This document shows positions 18,333 to 30,523 of a stretch of 64,000 nt of DNA, in pieces. The stretch covers positions 380,325 through 444,324 of the forward strand of contig CAVPQU010000011.1 of NCBI GenBank assembly GCA_963707665.1, read 5' to 3'. The notes below the pieces were generated by a model that had not been told where the DNA came from, did not search any database, and saw only the letters and a list, made by a program, of their open reading frames with translations. Position 1 is the first letter of the stretch. Every line of letters begins with the position of its first letter. The DNA is from DATJCV01 sp963707665 (GTDB lineage Bacteria > Pseudomonadota > Gammaproteobacteria > Burkholderiales > Burkholderiaceae_D). A program made the translations under genes and the position numbers.

Positions 18333-18495
18333 AGAACAGCATTTTTCCGATACGTCTGCCCAACGATGCCGGAGCGGCCAAAGCAAAACCATCGTACATG
18401 GCTATGCGATGCCGGGCATATTGCGCCCGACGCCGCAAGCCGCAAGGCTCGCGTTCGCACACGAAACGGCGCCGCCCCTCCGGGCGCATGTGCAA

Positions 18496-19629
18496 TCAGC
18501 ACCGGGCCGATCCCGATCGATTGGCGGCGATGATCTGCAACACATGTTCGGCGATCGCCGGCGCGGCAGTCAGGCCCGGCGACTCGATTCCATACAAGCC
18601 GAGGTAGTGCGGATTGCGATGCGATGCAAACAGAAAATCGGCAGCGGGCATGCCCGGACCGCTGATTTTTGGCCGGATTCCGGCGTAGGCGGGCTGCAAG
18701 GCAGCATCCGGCAACTCCGGCCAATAACGGCGGATCACGGCCTCGAATTGATCTGCGCGGCCCGGATCGACGCCATAATCCAGCGCTTGATCGGACTGCT
18801 CCAGCCACTCGACATCAGGGCCAAAGCGCGCCTGCCCCGCCAGATCAAGCGTCAGATGCACTCCCAAGCCGCCCGGCTCCGGCAGCGGATAGATCAGGTG
18901 CGAAAAAGGGGACCGGGCGACCAGCGAAAAATAATTTCCCTTGGCAAACCACGCAGAGGGCAGCGTGCTCTGCTCGAGCCCGTCAATGCGGCGGGCCAGC
19001 GCCGGTGCGTGCAGTCCGGCGCAGTTGATGAGCAACTTGGCTTCCAGCTCCAGCGCGGTTCCGGCACCGGCAACCTGCAAGACGATGCCATGCGTGTCGG
19101 CGGCGGCTCCTTGCACCTCGCTGTTGAAGGCAAACAGCACGCCGGCGGTTTGCGCGTCGCCCTGCAGCGCCAGCATCGCGCCATGGCTGTCGATGATGCC
19201 GGAAAGCGGCGAGTAAAGTGCCGCGACGCAGGCCAGCGCCGGCTCCAGAGCGCGGGCCTGATCCGCGCTCAGGGCAACCACTTCAGTGCAGCCATTGGCA
19301 TGCGCCTGTGCTTCGAGTTGCTGTAATTGCGGACGCTGGGTCTCGGCGGTGGCGACGATCAGCTTGCCGCACAGTCGATGTGCCACGCCCCGTTCGGCGC
19401 AATAACGTACCCATGCCGCACGGCCAGCCACGCACAGTCGCGCCTTCAGGCTGCCGGCTGGGTAATACAGGCCTGCGTGCAGCACTTCGCTGCTGCGCGA
19501 ACTGGTGCCCATGCCGATTCCCGGCTGTCGCTCAATGACCAGGACCTCGCGCCCGGCCAGCGCCAAGGCGCGCGCTACCGCCAGTCCGACGACGCCGGCA
19601 CCGACCACCACGCAATCGACCTTATCCAT
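18496..19629 (-). CDS. FAD-dependent oxidoreductase, L-2-hydroxyglutarate oxidase-like
   Basis: 377-residue flavoprotein of the DAO superfamily. The FAD-binding motif is CVVVGAGVVGLAVARALALA at the N-terminus, followed by SSEVLHAGLYYP and near the C-terminus GIRPKISGPG and LYGIESPGLTAAPAIAEHV, a pattern shared with LhgO/YgaF and L2HGDH. The likely reaction is oxidation of a 2-hydroxy acid with electrons passed to the membrane. Its start codon overlaps the last 8 bases of the upstream dadA-like gene, so the two are translationally coupled. Confidence 0.85.
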   Translation of the reverse strand: MDKVDCVVVGAGVVGLAVARALALAGREVLVIERQPGIGMGTSSRSSEVLHAGLYYPAGSLKARLCVAGRAAWVRYCAERGVAHRLCGKLIVATAETQRPQLQQLEAQAHANGCTEVVALSADQARALEPALACVAALYSPLSGIIDSHGAMLALQGDAQTAGVLFAFNSEVQGAAADTHGIVLQVAGAGTALELEAKLLINCAGLHAPALARRIDGLEQSTLPSAWFAKGNYFSLVARSPFSHLIYPLPEPGGLGVHLTLDLAGQARFGPDVEWLEQSDQALDYGVDPGRADQFEAVIRRYWPELPDAALQPAYAGIRPKISGPGMPAADFLFASHRNPHYLGLYGIESPGLTAAPAIAEHVLQIIAANRSGSARC

Positions 19630-20894
19630 AGCGTGCCAGGGTCAGGCCGTCGAGGTCGATTTCCGGCGTGCGCCGCGAAATCAGGTCGGCCAGGATCTTG
19701 CCGCTGCCGGCCGCCATCGCCCAGCCGGCCGAGCCGTGGCCGATATTGACGTACAAATTTTTGTATCGCGTGGCACCCAGAAGGGGTGCCCCGTCCGGCA
19801 ACATGGGGCGCACGCCGCGCCAGAGCGGCGCCGCCTGATAGCTGGCGGCGCCTGGAAACCAGTCATTACCAATCTTGAACAGCGTGCGCAAGGCGCGTTC
19901 GGACGCGCTCGGATGGCAGGCGCCGAGTTCGGCGATGCCCGCGATGCGCATGCGGTTATCCATGCGGGTGATGGCCACCTGGTACGTTTCATCGATCAGT
20001 GCCGCCGCCGGCGCGGCGTCGAAGTTGCGGATGGGCAGGGTGATCGAATAGCCGGTGACCGGATACAGCGGAATAGCGATTCCCAGCGGCCGCAACAAGC
20101 GTGCGCTATCGGCACCCGCTGCCAGTACCACGGCGTCGGCACTCACCGTCTCGTCGCCGATGCGCAGGGCGATGTGGTCGCCGTCCTGCCGAATCGCCTC
20201 GACGCTTGCCAGAAAATGGAATTGCACCCCCATCGTCTGCGCGACCTGCCGCAGTTGCTTGGCAAACAACGGGCAGTTTCCCGACTCGTCGTTTGGCAGA
20301 TGCAAGGCGCCGGCCAATCGCGTGTCGGACGACAGTGCCGGTTCTATCCGGCGCGCCGCAGTGGCGTCAAGCAGTTCGTGCGGCAGGCCGTTTTCCGCCA
20401 GAAACGTGCGCAGCGGCGCACTCAGCGCGATGTCTTTTTCGGTCCGAAACAGCTGCAATACGCCGTTGGCATTTTCATACTCCAGCAGGTGCTGTGCCAC
20501 CAGCTCGCGCAGTATCTGCTGGCTGTAGAAAGCCACGCGTTGCATACGCTCCGTGTTGAGCAGATAACGCTGGGCGTGGCATTCGGACAGCCATTTGCGA
20601 ATCCAGCGCCACAGCGCACGATCGGCATGCGGTCGCATGATGACTGGAGTTTCCGGTTTGAACAGGAAGGACAGAATTTTTGCCGGCATACCGGGCATGG
20701 CCCAAGGCGCCACACGGCTTGGCGCAATGATGCCGGCATTGCCGAAGCTGGCTTCCTCGGCCACGCTGGCGCGCCGTTCGATCACCGCCACTTCGTGTCC
20801 CGGCTGCTGCAAGAAAGTAGGCGGTACAGATCCCAACCACGCCGCCGCCGACCACCACCACTTGTTTTCGTACTTGATGTTGCTGCTCAGCCAC
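19622..20894 (-). pseudogene. dadA: D-amino acid dehydrogenase (DadA-like), frame-shifted
   Basis: FAD dehydrogenase that deaminates D-amino acids and feeds the respiratory chain. The N-terminus QVVVVGGGVVGICTAYFLAA reads in one frame from a GTG at 20894; near 20798 one extra base shifts to the frame EVAVIERRASVAEEASFGNA, which then stays open to the end (AAGADSARLLRPLG, GHGSAGWAMAAGSGK). Removing one base gives 423 residues, a normal DadA length. No ATG start is evident, so the GTG is tentative. Coupled to the downstream LhgO-like gene. Confidence 0.82.
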
Positions 20895-21170
20895 TGACTT
20901 GCACCATGAATAAAAGAGCCAAAAAAAGCCGGGCGCCGCTTTCCGAGCGAGCGCCGTCGACGGTCGAGTCTGCCACAAATCAGCTTGCAGCGTTGCCGCA
21001 AAAAACCATTTGCGCGTATCACCACTTTGCTTGCGCAAGCGCATTGGTTTTGCAGCGTACATGTGTATAAAAAGGAACTAAGGTCACACGATTCCGTCGA
21101 ATTTGTGTTGCGCGCAGTTAAGAAATGATGTTCGTCCGATCGAGTGTGCGAATTTCCAAAGGAGAATGCA

Positions 21171-21485
21171 ATGAAATTGCCCCAGCGGTTTAGTACCTTT
21201 TTTTTCGCCCTGTGCCTGCTCATCGTGGCCGGATGTGCTTCCGGTCCGCAAAAGGAAGGGACCGGCGAATATGTGGACGACGCAGTGATCACCACCAAAG
21301 TCAAAGCAGCCCTGGTTCAGGATCCGACCGTGAAGGCGACCGAGGTCAAGGTCGATACGTTTAAAGGCGTGGTCCAGTTGAGCGGCTTCGTCTCGACCCG
21401 GGAAGAGATGAGAAAGGCGGCAGAGATTGCGCGCGGCGTCAGCGGGGTGCAGTCGGTCAAAAATAATATCAGTCTGAAGCCATAA
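21171..21485 (+). CDS. BON domain lipoprotein
   Basis: 104-residue envelope protein. A lipoprotein signal peptide ends in the lipobox LIVAGC (lipid-modified Cys about residue 21) and a single BON domain follows (YVDDAVITTKVKAALVQDPT, GVVQLSGFVSTREEMRKAAE), as in OsmY/DolP-type proteins thought to bind phospholipid. The ATG at 21171 was chosen over one nine codons upstream because it follows AAAGGAGAATGCA. Confidence 0.9.
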   Translation: MKLPQRFSTFFFALCLLIVAGCASGPQKEGTGEYVDDAVITTKVKAALVQDPTVKATEVKVDTFKGVVQLSGFVSTREEMRKAAEIARGVSGVQSVKNNISLKP

Positions 21486-21637
21486 TGACGACTTGAGGCG
21501 GGCGAGGCAACATCGAAACGCCCTGTTTTTTCAGGTAGGCACGACGCGCCGTGCTCGCTTGGCGTTGGCGCCTCCGATGAATTGGCGCGCCAATTTGTCG
21601 CACGTCGAAGACGGCTTTCTGGCATGATTGTGTCGCC

Positions 21638-22820
21638 ATGACGACGACCGATTCCGAACTGGTATCGCCCGAGGTAATACAACCGGAAGTAGAAGTAGCG
21701 CCGGAAAGCCTGCCTGCGGACCTGATCTCCGGTGCCCGCGTGCGTCCCGACGCGCGCGGCCTGGCGCTGACCATCCTGGCCACGGTGGCGCTGCTGTTTG
21801 CCTTGCAGTGGGCGCAGGAATTCCTGATTCCGCTGGTGTTCGGCATCCTGATCGCCTACACGCTGAACCCGCTGACGGTCTGGCTGGAGCGCATTCGGAT
21901 TCCGCGTGTACTGGCCGTGATGCTGGTGATGGCGGTCATTCTCGGCGGCGCCATGGGCGCCGCCAATTCCCTGCGCAGCGAATTCCAGTCGATTGTTGAA
22001 CAGCTACCGGCCGCCACTCAAAAACTGTCCAAGGCATTGATCAAGATGCGCAGCGGCAAACACGACGCCCTGGAGCAGATGCAGGCCGCCGCCACAGAAA
22101 TCGAGCGAGCTGCCGGCCAGGCCGCCGGTGCCGCCGTGCGCAAGGCGGCGCCAGTGGTTGCCGCCTCGCCCCCCTTCAGCCTGAGCAGCTGGCTGTGGGC
22201 CAGTTCAATCGGTGCCATGGTTTTCGTCGGCCAGGTCACGATGGTGATGTTCCTGGTGTTCTTCCTTCTGCCTCCGGCGACACCTTCAAGCGCAAGCTGG
22301 TCAAGCTGACCGGGCCCTCGCTGTCGCCCAAGAAGATCACCGTGCACATCCTGGACGACATCAACAGCTCGATCCAGAACTACATGTTCATGCTGCTGGT
22401 GACCAATGGATTGCTGGCGTGCTGATGTGGGCGACGCTGCGCGCGATCGGCCTGGAAAACGCCGGCGCCTGGGCCGTCGCGGCCGGGCTGGCTGCACGTC
22501 ATGCCGTACTTCGGCCCGCTGCTGATCGCCGGCGCGCTCGGCCTGGCGGCCTTCATGCAGTTCGGAACTTCCCGATGATGTTGCTGGTGAGCGGCATGTC
22601 GCTCGCGATCGCGACCCTGGTCGGCACCGTCGTCACCACCTGGATGACCGGCCGGATCGCCAAGATGAACCCGGCCGCGGTGTTTGTCGGCCTGCTGTTC
22701 TGGGGCTGGCTGTGGGGCATGTGGGGCCTGTTGCTCGGCGTGCCGATGATCGTGATCATCAAGGTGATCGCCGAACATGTCGAGGGCATGCAGGCGCTGG
22801 CCGAATTGCTGGGCGAGTAG
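21638..22820 (+). pseudogene. AI-2E/PerM family transporter, multiply frame-shifted
   Basis: Polytopic membrane protein of the PF01594 family (YhhT/PerM, TqsA). The N-terminal part (ILATVALLFALQWAQEFLIP, LVFGILIAYTLNPLTVWLER) is intact to about 22270. Then the conserved sequence jumps frame at about 22272 (resumes SGDTFKRKLVKLTG), 22418 (VLMWATLRAIGLENAG), 22491 (LHVMPYFGPLLIAGALGLAA) and 22570 (MMLLVSGMSLAIATLVGT), ending LLGVPMIVIIKVIAEHV. Four shifts within 300 bp in otherwise well conserved sequence may be a low-quality stretch; a genuine pseudogene is possible. Confidence 0.85.
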
Positions 22821-22928
22821 GGCGTTCACCTGCTCTCGCAGGTGGCTTCAGATTGGGAAATCACCGTTCCCGTGCGACAATGCGCAGCAAAATTTTCCCT
22901 GTGCCGCTGCGCGTACCGCCGACCCTGA

Positions 22929-24614
22929 ATGCCTCGCTCCCATCCCGCCCCATCGTTTTTTATTCCGCTCTGGCTGGTGTGGGCAGCTGCCCTTGGTTCG
23001 GCACTGATCGGGCTAGGCAGTTACGGCCTGCTGAACAATAACGAAGGCCTGTACGCAGAAATTCCGCGCGAGATGCTTGCCTCCGGCGACTGGCGCCAGT
23101 GGATCATCCCGCACCTGAACGGCTTGCCGTACATGGAAAAGCCGCCTTTGCTGTACTGGCTGACCGCGCTGTCGTTTTTTCTGTTCGGTGAATCGGAATG
23201 GAGTGCGCGGCTGGTGCCGGCATGCTCGGCGCTGGCCTGCGTTGCGCTACTGGTGCACTTCGGGAAAACACTCAATCGACCGCAAGCAGGGCGCCTGGCG
23301 GCGCTGATGTTTGCGACCGGGATCGGCGTATTTGCGATGTCGCGCGCACTGATGTTCGACATGCTGCTGACCGCGCTGCTGGCGGCCGCACTGATTCTTG
23401 CGTATCGATATGTGACCGAACGGCAGCCGCGCCTGCTGCGCGCGGCCTATGCGTTGCTGGCGCTGGCGGTATTGGCCAAGGGCTTCGTCGCGCTGATCCT
23501 GTTCGGACTGGTGATGCTGACGTTCGATATCAGCATCGCGAAGTCGCCGCGGGAATTCATGCGCGGCTTTCGTAAATGGTTCGAGTGGCGCGCCTTGTCC
23601 GTGTTTCTGCTCATCGCGGTGCCGTGGCACGTGGCGGCTACCCTGACCGAGCCGGCCTTTGCCTGGTTCTATTTCATCAACGAGCATGTGCTGCGTTTTC
23701 TCGGCCGGCGCGAACCGCACGATTATTACGCCGGCGCCTGGTGGTACTACCTGCCGCGCATGGCGATCTACCTGTTTCCGTGGTCGTTCCTGCTGCCCTG
23801 CCTGTTGGCGCGAAAGGTTAGTGACGATGCACCGTCCACGACGCCGAGCCTGCAACGCTTCCTGTGGCTGGCCTGGCTGCTGCCGCTGCTGTTCTTTTCG
23901 GTCTCCAGCGCCAAGGCAAATTACTACCTGGTGGCGGTGATGCCGTTTGCCGCGTTGCATCTGGCAATGGCACTCGAAGCGCGCGGTTTTTTGCGTTCCT
24001 CCCTGCGGGCGCTGCCGGGCTTGCTGATCGGCGCCTGCGCCGGGGCGCTCGGTATCGCGCTGGCGCTGCGGCCACAGCCGGAGTCGGGCATGACCTTCCT
24101 CGGCTTCGGCCAGCAGCAGTTCGTGACGCTCGCCGTGGCAGCGCTGGCGCTGCTGGCACTGGCCGCCGCGCTGCTTGCCTGGCGCAGTGCGCGAATCGGC
24201 ATCCTGTCCTATCTCGTGCTGCCGGCATGGATCATGATCGTGCTCGCGATTGCCATCGTGCCGCTGGAACCGACGGTGTCGGCGCGGCCGCTGGCGCAGT
24301 ATCTGCAACAGCAACAACCGGGGCGGCAAGTCTATCTGTACAAGAAATTCGAAGCGTTGTCGTCACTGCCGTTTTACCTGCGGCGGCCGGTGCCGGTGAT
24401 CGATAGCGGCAGTGCCGATCTATTCTGGGGCGACCGGCTGCGGCCGGGAAATCCGGTCATGCTGCCGTCTGCGCAATTTTCCCGGGATCTGGCACAGCAG
24501 CGGGTCGCGGTGGTGGTGATGGACGGACAACTGCAAGAGTTCAGCGAGACTCCGTATTTCGGTCACTTCACCGAACAGCATAAAGTCGGCAATACCACGG
24601 TATTTCTCAACTGA
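22929..24614 (+). CDS. ArnT-like glycosyltransferase (PMT/GT83 family)
   Basis: 561-residue inner-membrane GT-C glycosyltransferase using a polyprenyl-phosphate sugar donor. The acidic first periplasmic loop (NNNEGLYAEIPREMLASGDW, about residues 35-54) and PYMEKPPLLYWLTALSF (about 72-88) match ArnT-type enzymes that modify lipid A, though the sugar and acceptor here are unknown. About eleven or twelve hydrophobic segments are visible. It stands alone, without other arn genes, 96 bp before purL. Confidence 0.85.
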   Translation: MPRSHPAPSFFIPLWLVWAAALGSALIGLGSYGLLNNNEGLYAEIPREMLASGDWRQWIIPHLNGLPYMEKPPLLYWLTALSFFLFGESEWSARLVPACSALACVALLVHFGKTLNRPQAGRLAALMFATGIGVFAMSRALMFDMLLTALLAAALILAYRYVTERQPRLLRAAYALLALAVLAKGFVALILFGLVMLTFDISIAKSPREFMRGFRKWFEWRALSVFLLIAVPWHVAATLTEPAFAWFYFINEHVLRFLGRREPHDYYAGAWWYYLPRMAIYLFPWSFLLPCLLARKVSDDAPSTTPSLQRFLWLAWLLPLLFFSVSSAKANYYLVAVMPFAALHLAMALEARGFLRSSLRALPGLLIGACAGALGIALALRPQPESGMTFLGFGQQQFVTLAVAALALLALAAALLAWRSARIGILSYLVLPAWIMIVLAIAIVPLEPTVSARPLAQYLQQQQPGRQVYLYKKFEALSSLPFYLRRPVPVIDSGSADLFWGDRLRPGNPVMLPSAQFSRDLAQQRVAVVVMDGQLQEFSETPYFGHFTEQHKVGNTTVFLN

Positions 24615-24710
24615 AGCGCGGCGCCGGAGCGAGGCGGCCGCATGTTGCGTCGCGGTATAATCACGCGATCATTCCACCCGCAGCCGAGCTGCATCATATC
24701 TCCTGCCACC

Positions 24711-28713
<4,003 letters not shown>

Positions 28714-28725
28714 ACGCGCTCCGAA

Positions 28726-28795
28726 AATCCATATACTCCAACAAGTAGACAGCTTATATCGGGTATAAAATATAAGTTTTTATAACATACTCCCG
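28726..28795 (-). repeat. Paired-GAGTAT intergenic element, copy 3
   Basis: Minus-strand copy starting 12 bp after the purL stop. On the plus strand it reads CCATATACTCCA (28729-28740) and CATACTCCC (28786-28794); the boxes are 54 bp apart. The core holds the 7-bp dyad CTTATAT/ATATAAG. It fills the first quarter of the 295-bp gap to the next gene; the rest shows nothing recognisable. Confidence 0.85.
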
Positions 28796-29008
28796 TCGAA
28801 TTTTTTGTTCTTTCACGGGGCTGTTAATTGTGTTGCCGTCGTTCCCGCGTTCCGTCGCGGCAATGACAGGCGAATCAAACCGTGACTAGGCGCTCCCAAA
28901 CCCACACAGCCCAGGCAAGGCCGGCAGAGGTTCGTGCCTGGGTTCATGGAACTTCACGCTGACAACCACGTCCTTCCCGAATAGCAGCACGAACAGCAAG
29001 GGGGCCAC

Positions 29009-29767
29009 ATGGACAGGATTGGGTCACAGGGTTTAAGCAAGGTTGCGGAGGTTACCCTTGCTTTCTGGATCATCAAGATCGCCGCCACCACCCTGGGCGA
29101 AACCGCCGGCGACGCGGTAACGATGTCAATGCACCTCGGATATCTGGTCGGCACCGCAATCTTCGCCGCCATCCTGGTGGTTGCCGTCAGCGCCCAGATT
29201 TTCGCCCGCCGCTACCATCCCTTTCTGTTCTGGACCGTGATCGTGGCCACCACGACCGCCGGTACCACGCTGGCCGATCTGGTGGACCGCTCGCTGGGCA
29301 TCGGCTATCTCGGCGGTTCGTCGCTGCTGCTTTTATTGTTGCTGGCCTCGCTGGGTTGTTGGTATTGGTCGCTCGGCTCGGTTTCGGTGAGTCAACTGAC
29401 GTCGCGCAAGGCCGAGATGTTTTATTGGGTGACCATCCTGTTTTCGCAAACCCTGGGTACGGCGCTTGGCGATTGGGTGGCAGACCCCAAGACCGGGCTT
29501 GGGCTCGGCTATGAAGGTGGCGCACTGCTGTTCGCGGCCGGCCTGGCGCTGGTGGCAGCGGCCTATTTCTGGAGCAGGTTGTCGCATACGCTGTTGTTCT
29601 GGGCCGCATTTATCCTGACGCGGCCGCTGGGTGCCACGCTTGGCGATTTTCTCGACAAGCCGCTGGCCAGCGGCGGCCTAGCGATGAGCCGCTATTCGGC
29701 ATCGGCAGCGCTCGCGCTGTTCATGGTCGCCTGCATTCTGTTCTTGCCGCAAAGGGCAAAGCAATAA
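29009..29767 (+). CDS. COG4705-type membrane protein with four internal repeats
   Basis: 252-residue integral membrane protein of unknown function. Four related units are visible: TTLGETAGDAV (about residues 28-38), GTTLADLVDRS (about 85-95), GTALGDWVADP (about 150-160) and GATLGDFLDKP (about 208-218), each followed by a pair of hydrophobic segments, giving about eight transmembrane helices. Such quadruplication resembles small secondary transporters but the function is not established. The ATG at 29009 (MDRIGSQG) follows AGCAAGGGGGCCAC. It is neighboured by the copper genes, which may be chance. Confidence 0.8.
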   Translation: MDRIGSQGLSKVAEVTLAFWIIKIAATTLGETAGDAVTMSMHLGYLVGTAIFAAILVVAVSAQIFARRYHPFLFWTVIVATTTAGTTLADLVDRSLGIGYLGGSSLLLLLLLASLGCWYWSLGSVSVSQLTSRKAEMFYWVTILFSQTLGTALGDWVADPKTGLGLGYEGGALLFAAGLALVAAAYFWSRLSHTLLFWAAFILTRPLGATLGDFLDKPLASGGLAMSRYSASAALALFMVACILFLPQRAKQ

Positions 29768-29883
29768 ATATGGACGCAGTTGAGTTTTAGATTCTGAAAA
29801 TCTGGCCGCTTGACCGAGGACAGGCGCTGGCTGCAGATGCTCCATCCTGTTTGCTGCCGCGTTGCGCAAGCAGGCTGAAGGAG

Positions 29884-29946
29884 CCACATACTCCACCATG
29901 CCTATTTTTTCGGCCGTCGCACAAGCAAATTCACGGCATACTGGCG
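29884..29946 (-). repeat. Paired-GAGTAT intergenic element, copy 4 (divergent)
   Basis: Plus strand CACATACTCCAC at 29886-29897 and GGCATACTGG at 29935-29944; boxes 50 bp apart, three shorter than usual, and both boxes deviate from consensus. The core contains CGGCCGAAAA. It is the most diverged copy and sits next to copy 5 in the same orientation. Confidence 0.65.
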
Positions 29947-29988
29947 TTTTATCGGATTTTCCGTTGCAACATGCATGCGGCTCGCGAT

Positions 29989-30054
29989 TCATATACTCCA
30001 TGTCATGCCGCCTGAACACGGGCATTTCTATTTGGTTTTTTCAGCATACTCTCA
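29989..30054 (-). repeat. Paired-GAGTAT intergenic element, copy 5
   Basis: Plus strand TTCATATACTCCATG at 29989-30003 and GCATACTCTC at 30044-30053, boxes 53 bp apart. The core carries GAAAAAACC after box 1 and a possible ATGCC/GGCAT dyad. Confidence 0.82.
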
Positions 30055-30112
30055 AGCTCATTGCCGCGGCATCGACGGTTCGCGGCACGGTGCTGCTGCT
30101 GAACTGCCCGCA

Positions 30113-30523
30113 TCACGGCGTGCGATTCGCCAGGTCGTCGATGATCGGGCAATCCGGCCGCTGGTCGCCGTGGCAGCAGTCGGTCAGATGCTGCAGCTGA
30201 TCGCGGATTGACTGCAGCTTGGCGATGTCATGGTCCAGTTCGTCGATATATTGCTGCGCCAGCGTCTTGACGTCGGCGCTCTGGCGCGAGCGATCTTCCC
30301 ACAAGCCCAGCAGCGTCTTGATGCGTTCGAGCGAAAAGCCGAGATCGCGCGAGCGCTTGATGAAGCGCAGGATCTGGATTTCCTTCTCGCCATACTTGCG
30401 GTAGCCGGCGTCGCTGCGGTGGGCCGATGCAATCAGGCCGATGCTTTCGTAGTAGCGGATCATTTTGGCGGTGACGCCGGACGCGTCCGCCGCCTGGCCG
30501 ATATTCATGCTGCTATTCATCAT
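30113..30523 (-). CDS. cueR: Copper-responsive MerR-family regulator CueR
   Basis: 136-residue MerR protein that activates copper efflux genes by untwisting promoters with a long spacer. The N-terminal helix-turn-helix is MNIGQAADASGVTAKMIRYY (residues 6-25) and the metal-binding loop near the C-terminus holds Cys117 and Cys125 spaced eight residues apart (CHGDQRPDC), as in Cu(I)-sensing CueR; an additional Cys116 is present. Its ATG overlaps the copA stop by four bases, so it is cotranscribed with copA, and its target promoters are visible at 32981-33064. Confidence 0.93.
   Translation of the reverse strand: MMNSSMNIGQAADASGVTAKMIRYYESIGLIASAHRSDAGYRKYGEKEIQILRFIKRSRDLGFSLERIKTLLGLWEDRSRQSADVKTLAQQYIDELDHDIAKLQSIRDQLQHLTDCCHGDQRPDCPIIDDLANRTP

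Larger units (their letters stand above)
29768..30112. other. Convergent gap carrying two repeat copies
   Basis: 345 bp between the COG4705-type gene and cueR 3' ends. It contains two copies of the paired-GAGTAT element in tandem (29884-29946 and 29989-30054), both on the minus strand. No gene or clear terminator was seen. Confidence 0.7.

Noticed and set aside
20471..20480. CATACTCCAG inside dadA
   Set aside because: Single box in coding sequence without a partner at 53 bp; chance match.
19505..21070. 521-codon open frame on plus strand
   Set aside because: Antisense to dadA-like gene, Arg/Gln-rich composition typical of shadow frames in GC-rich DNA.
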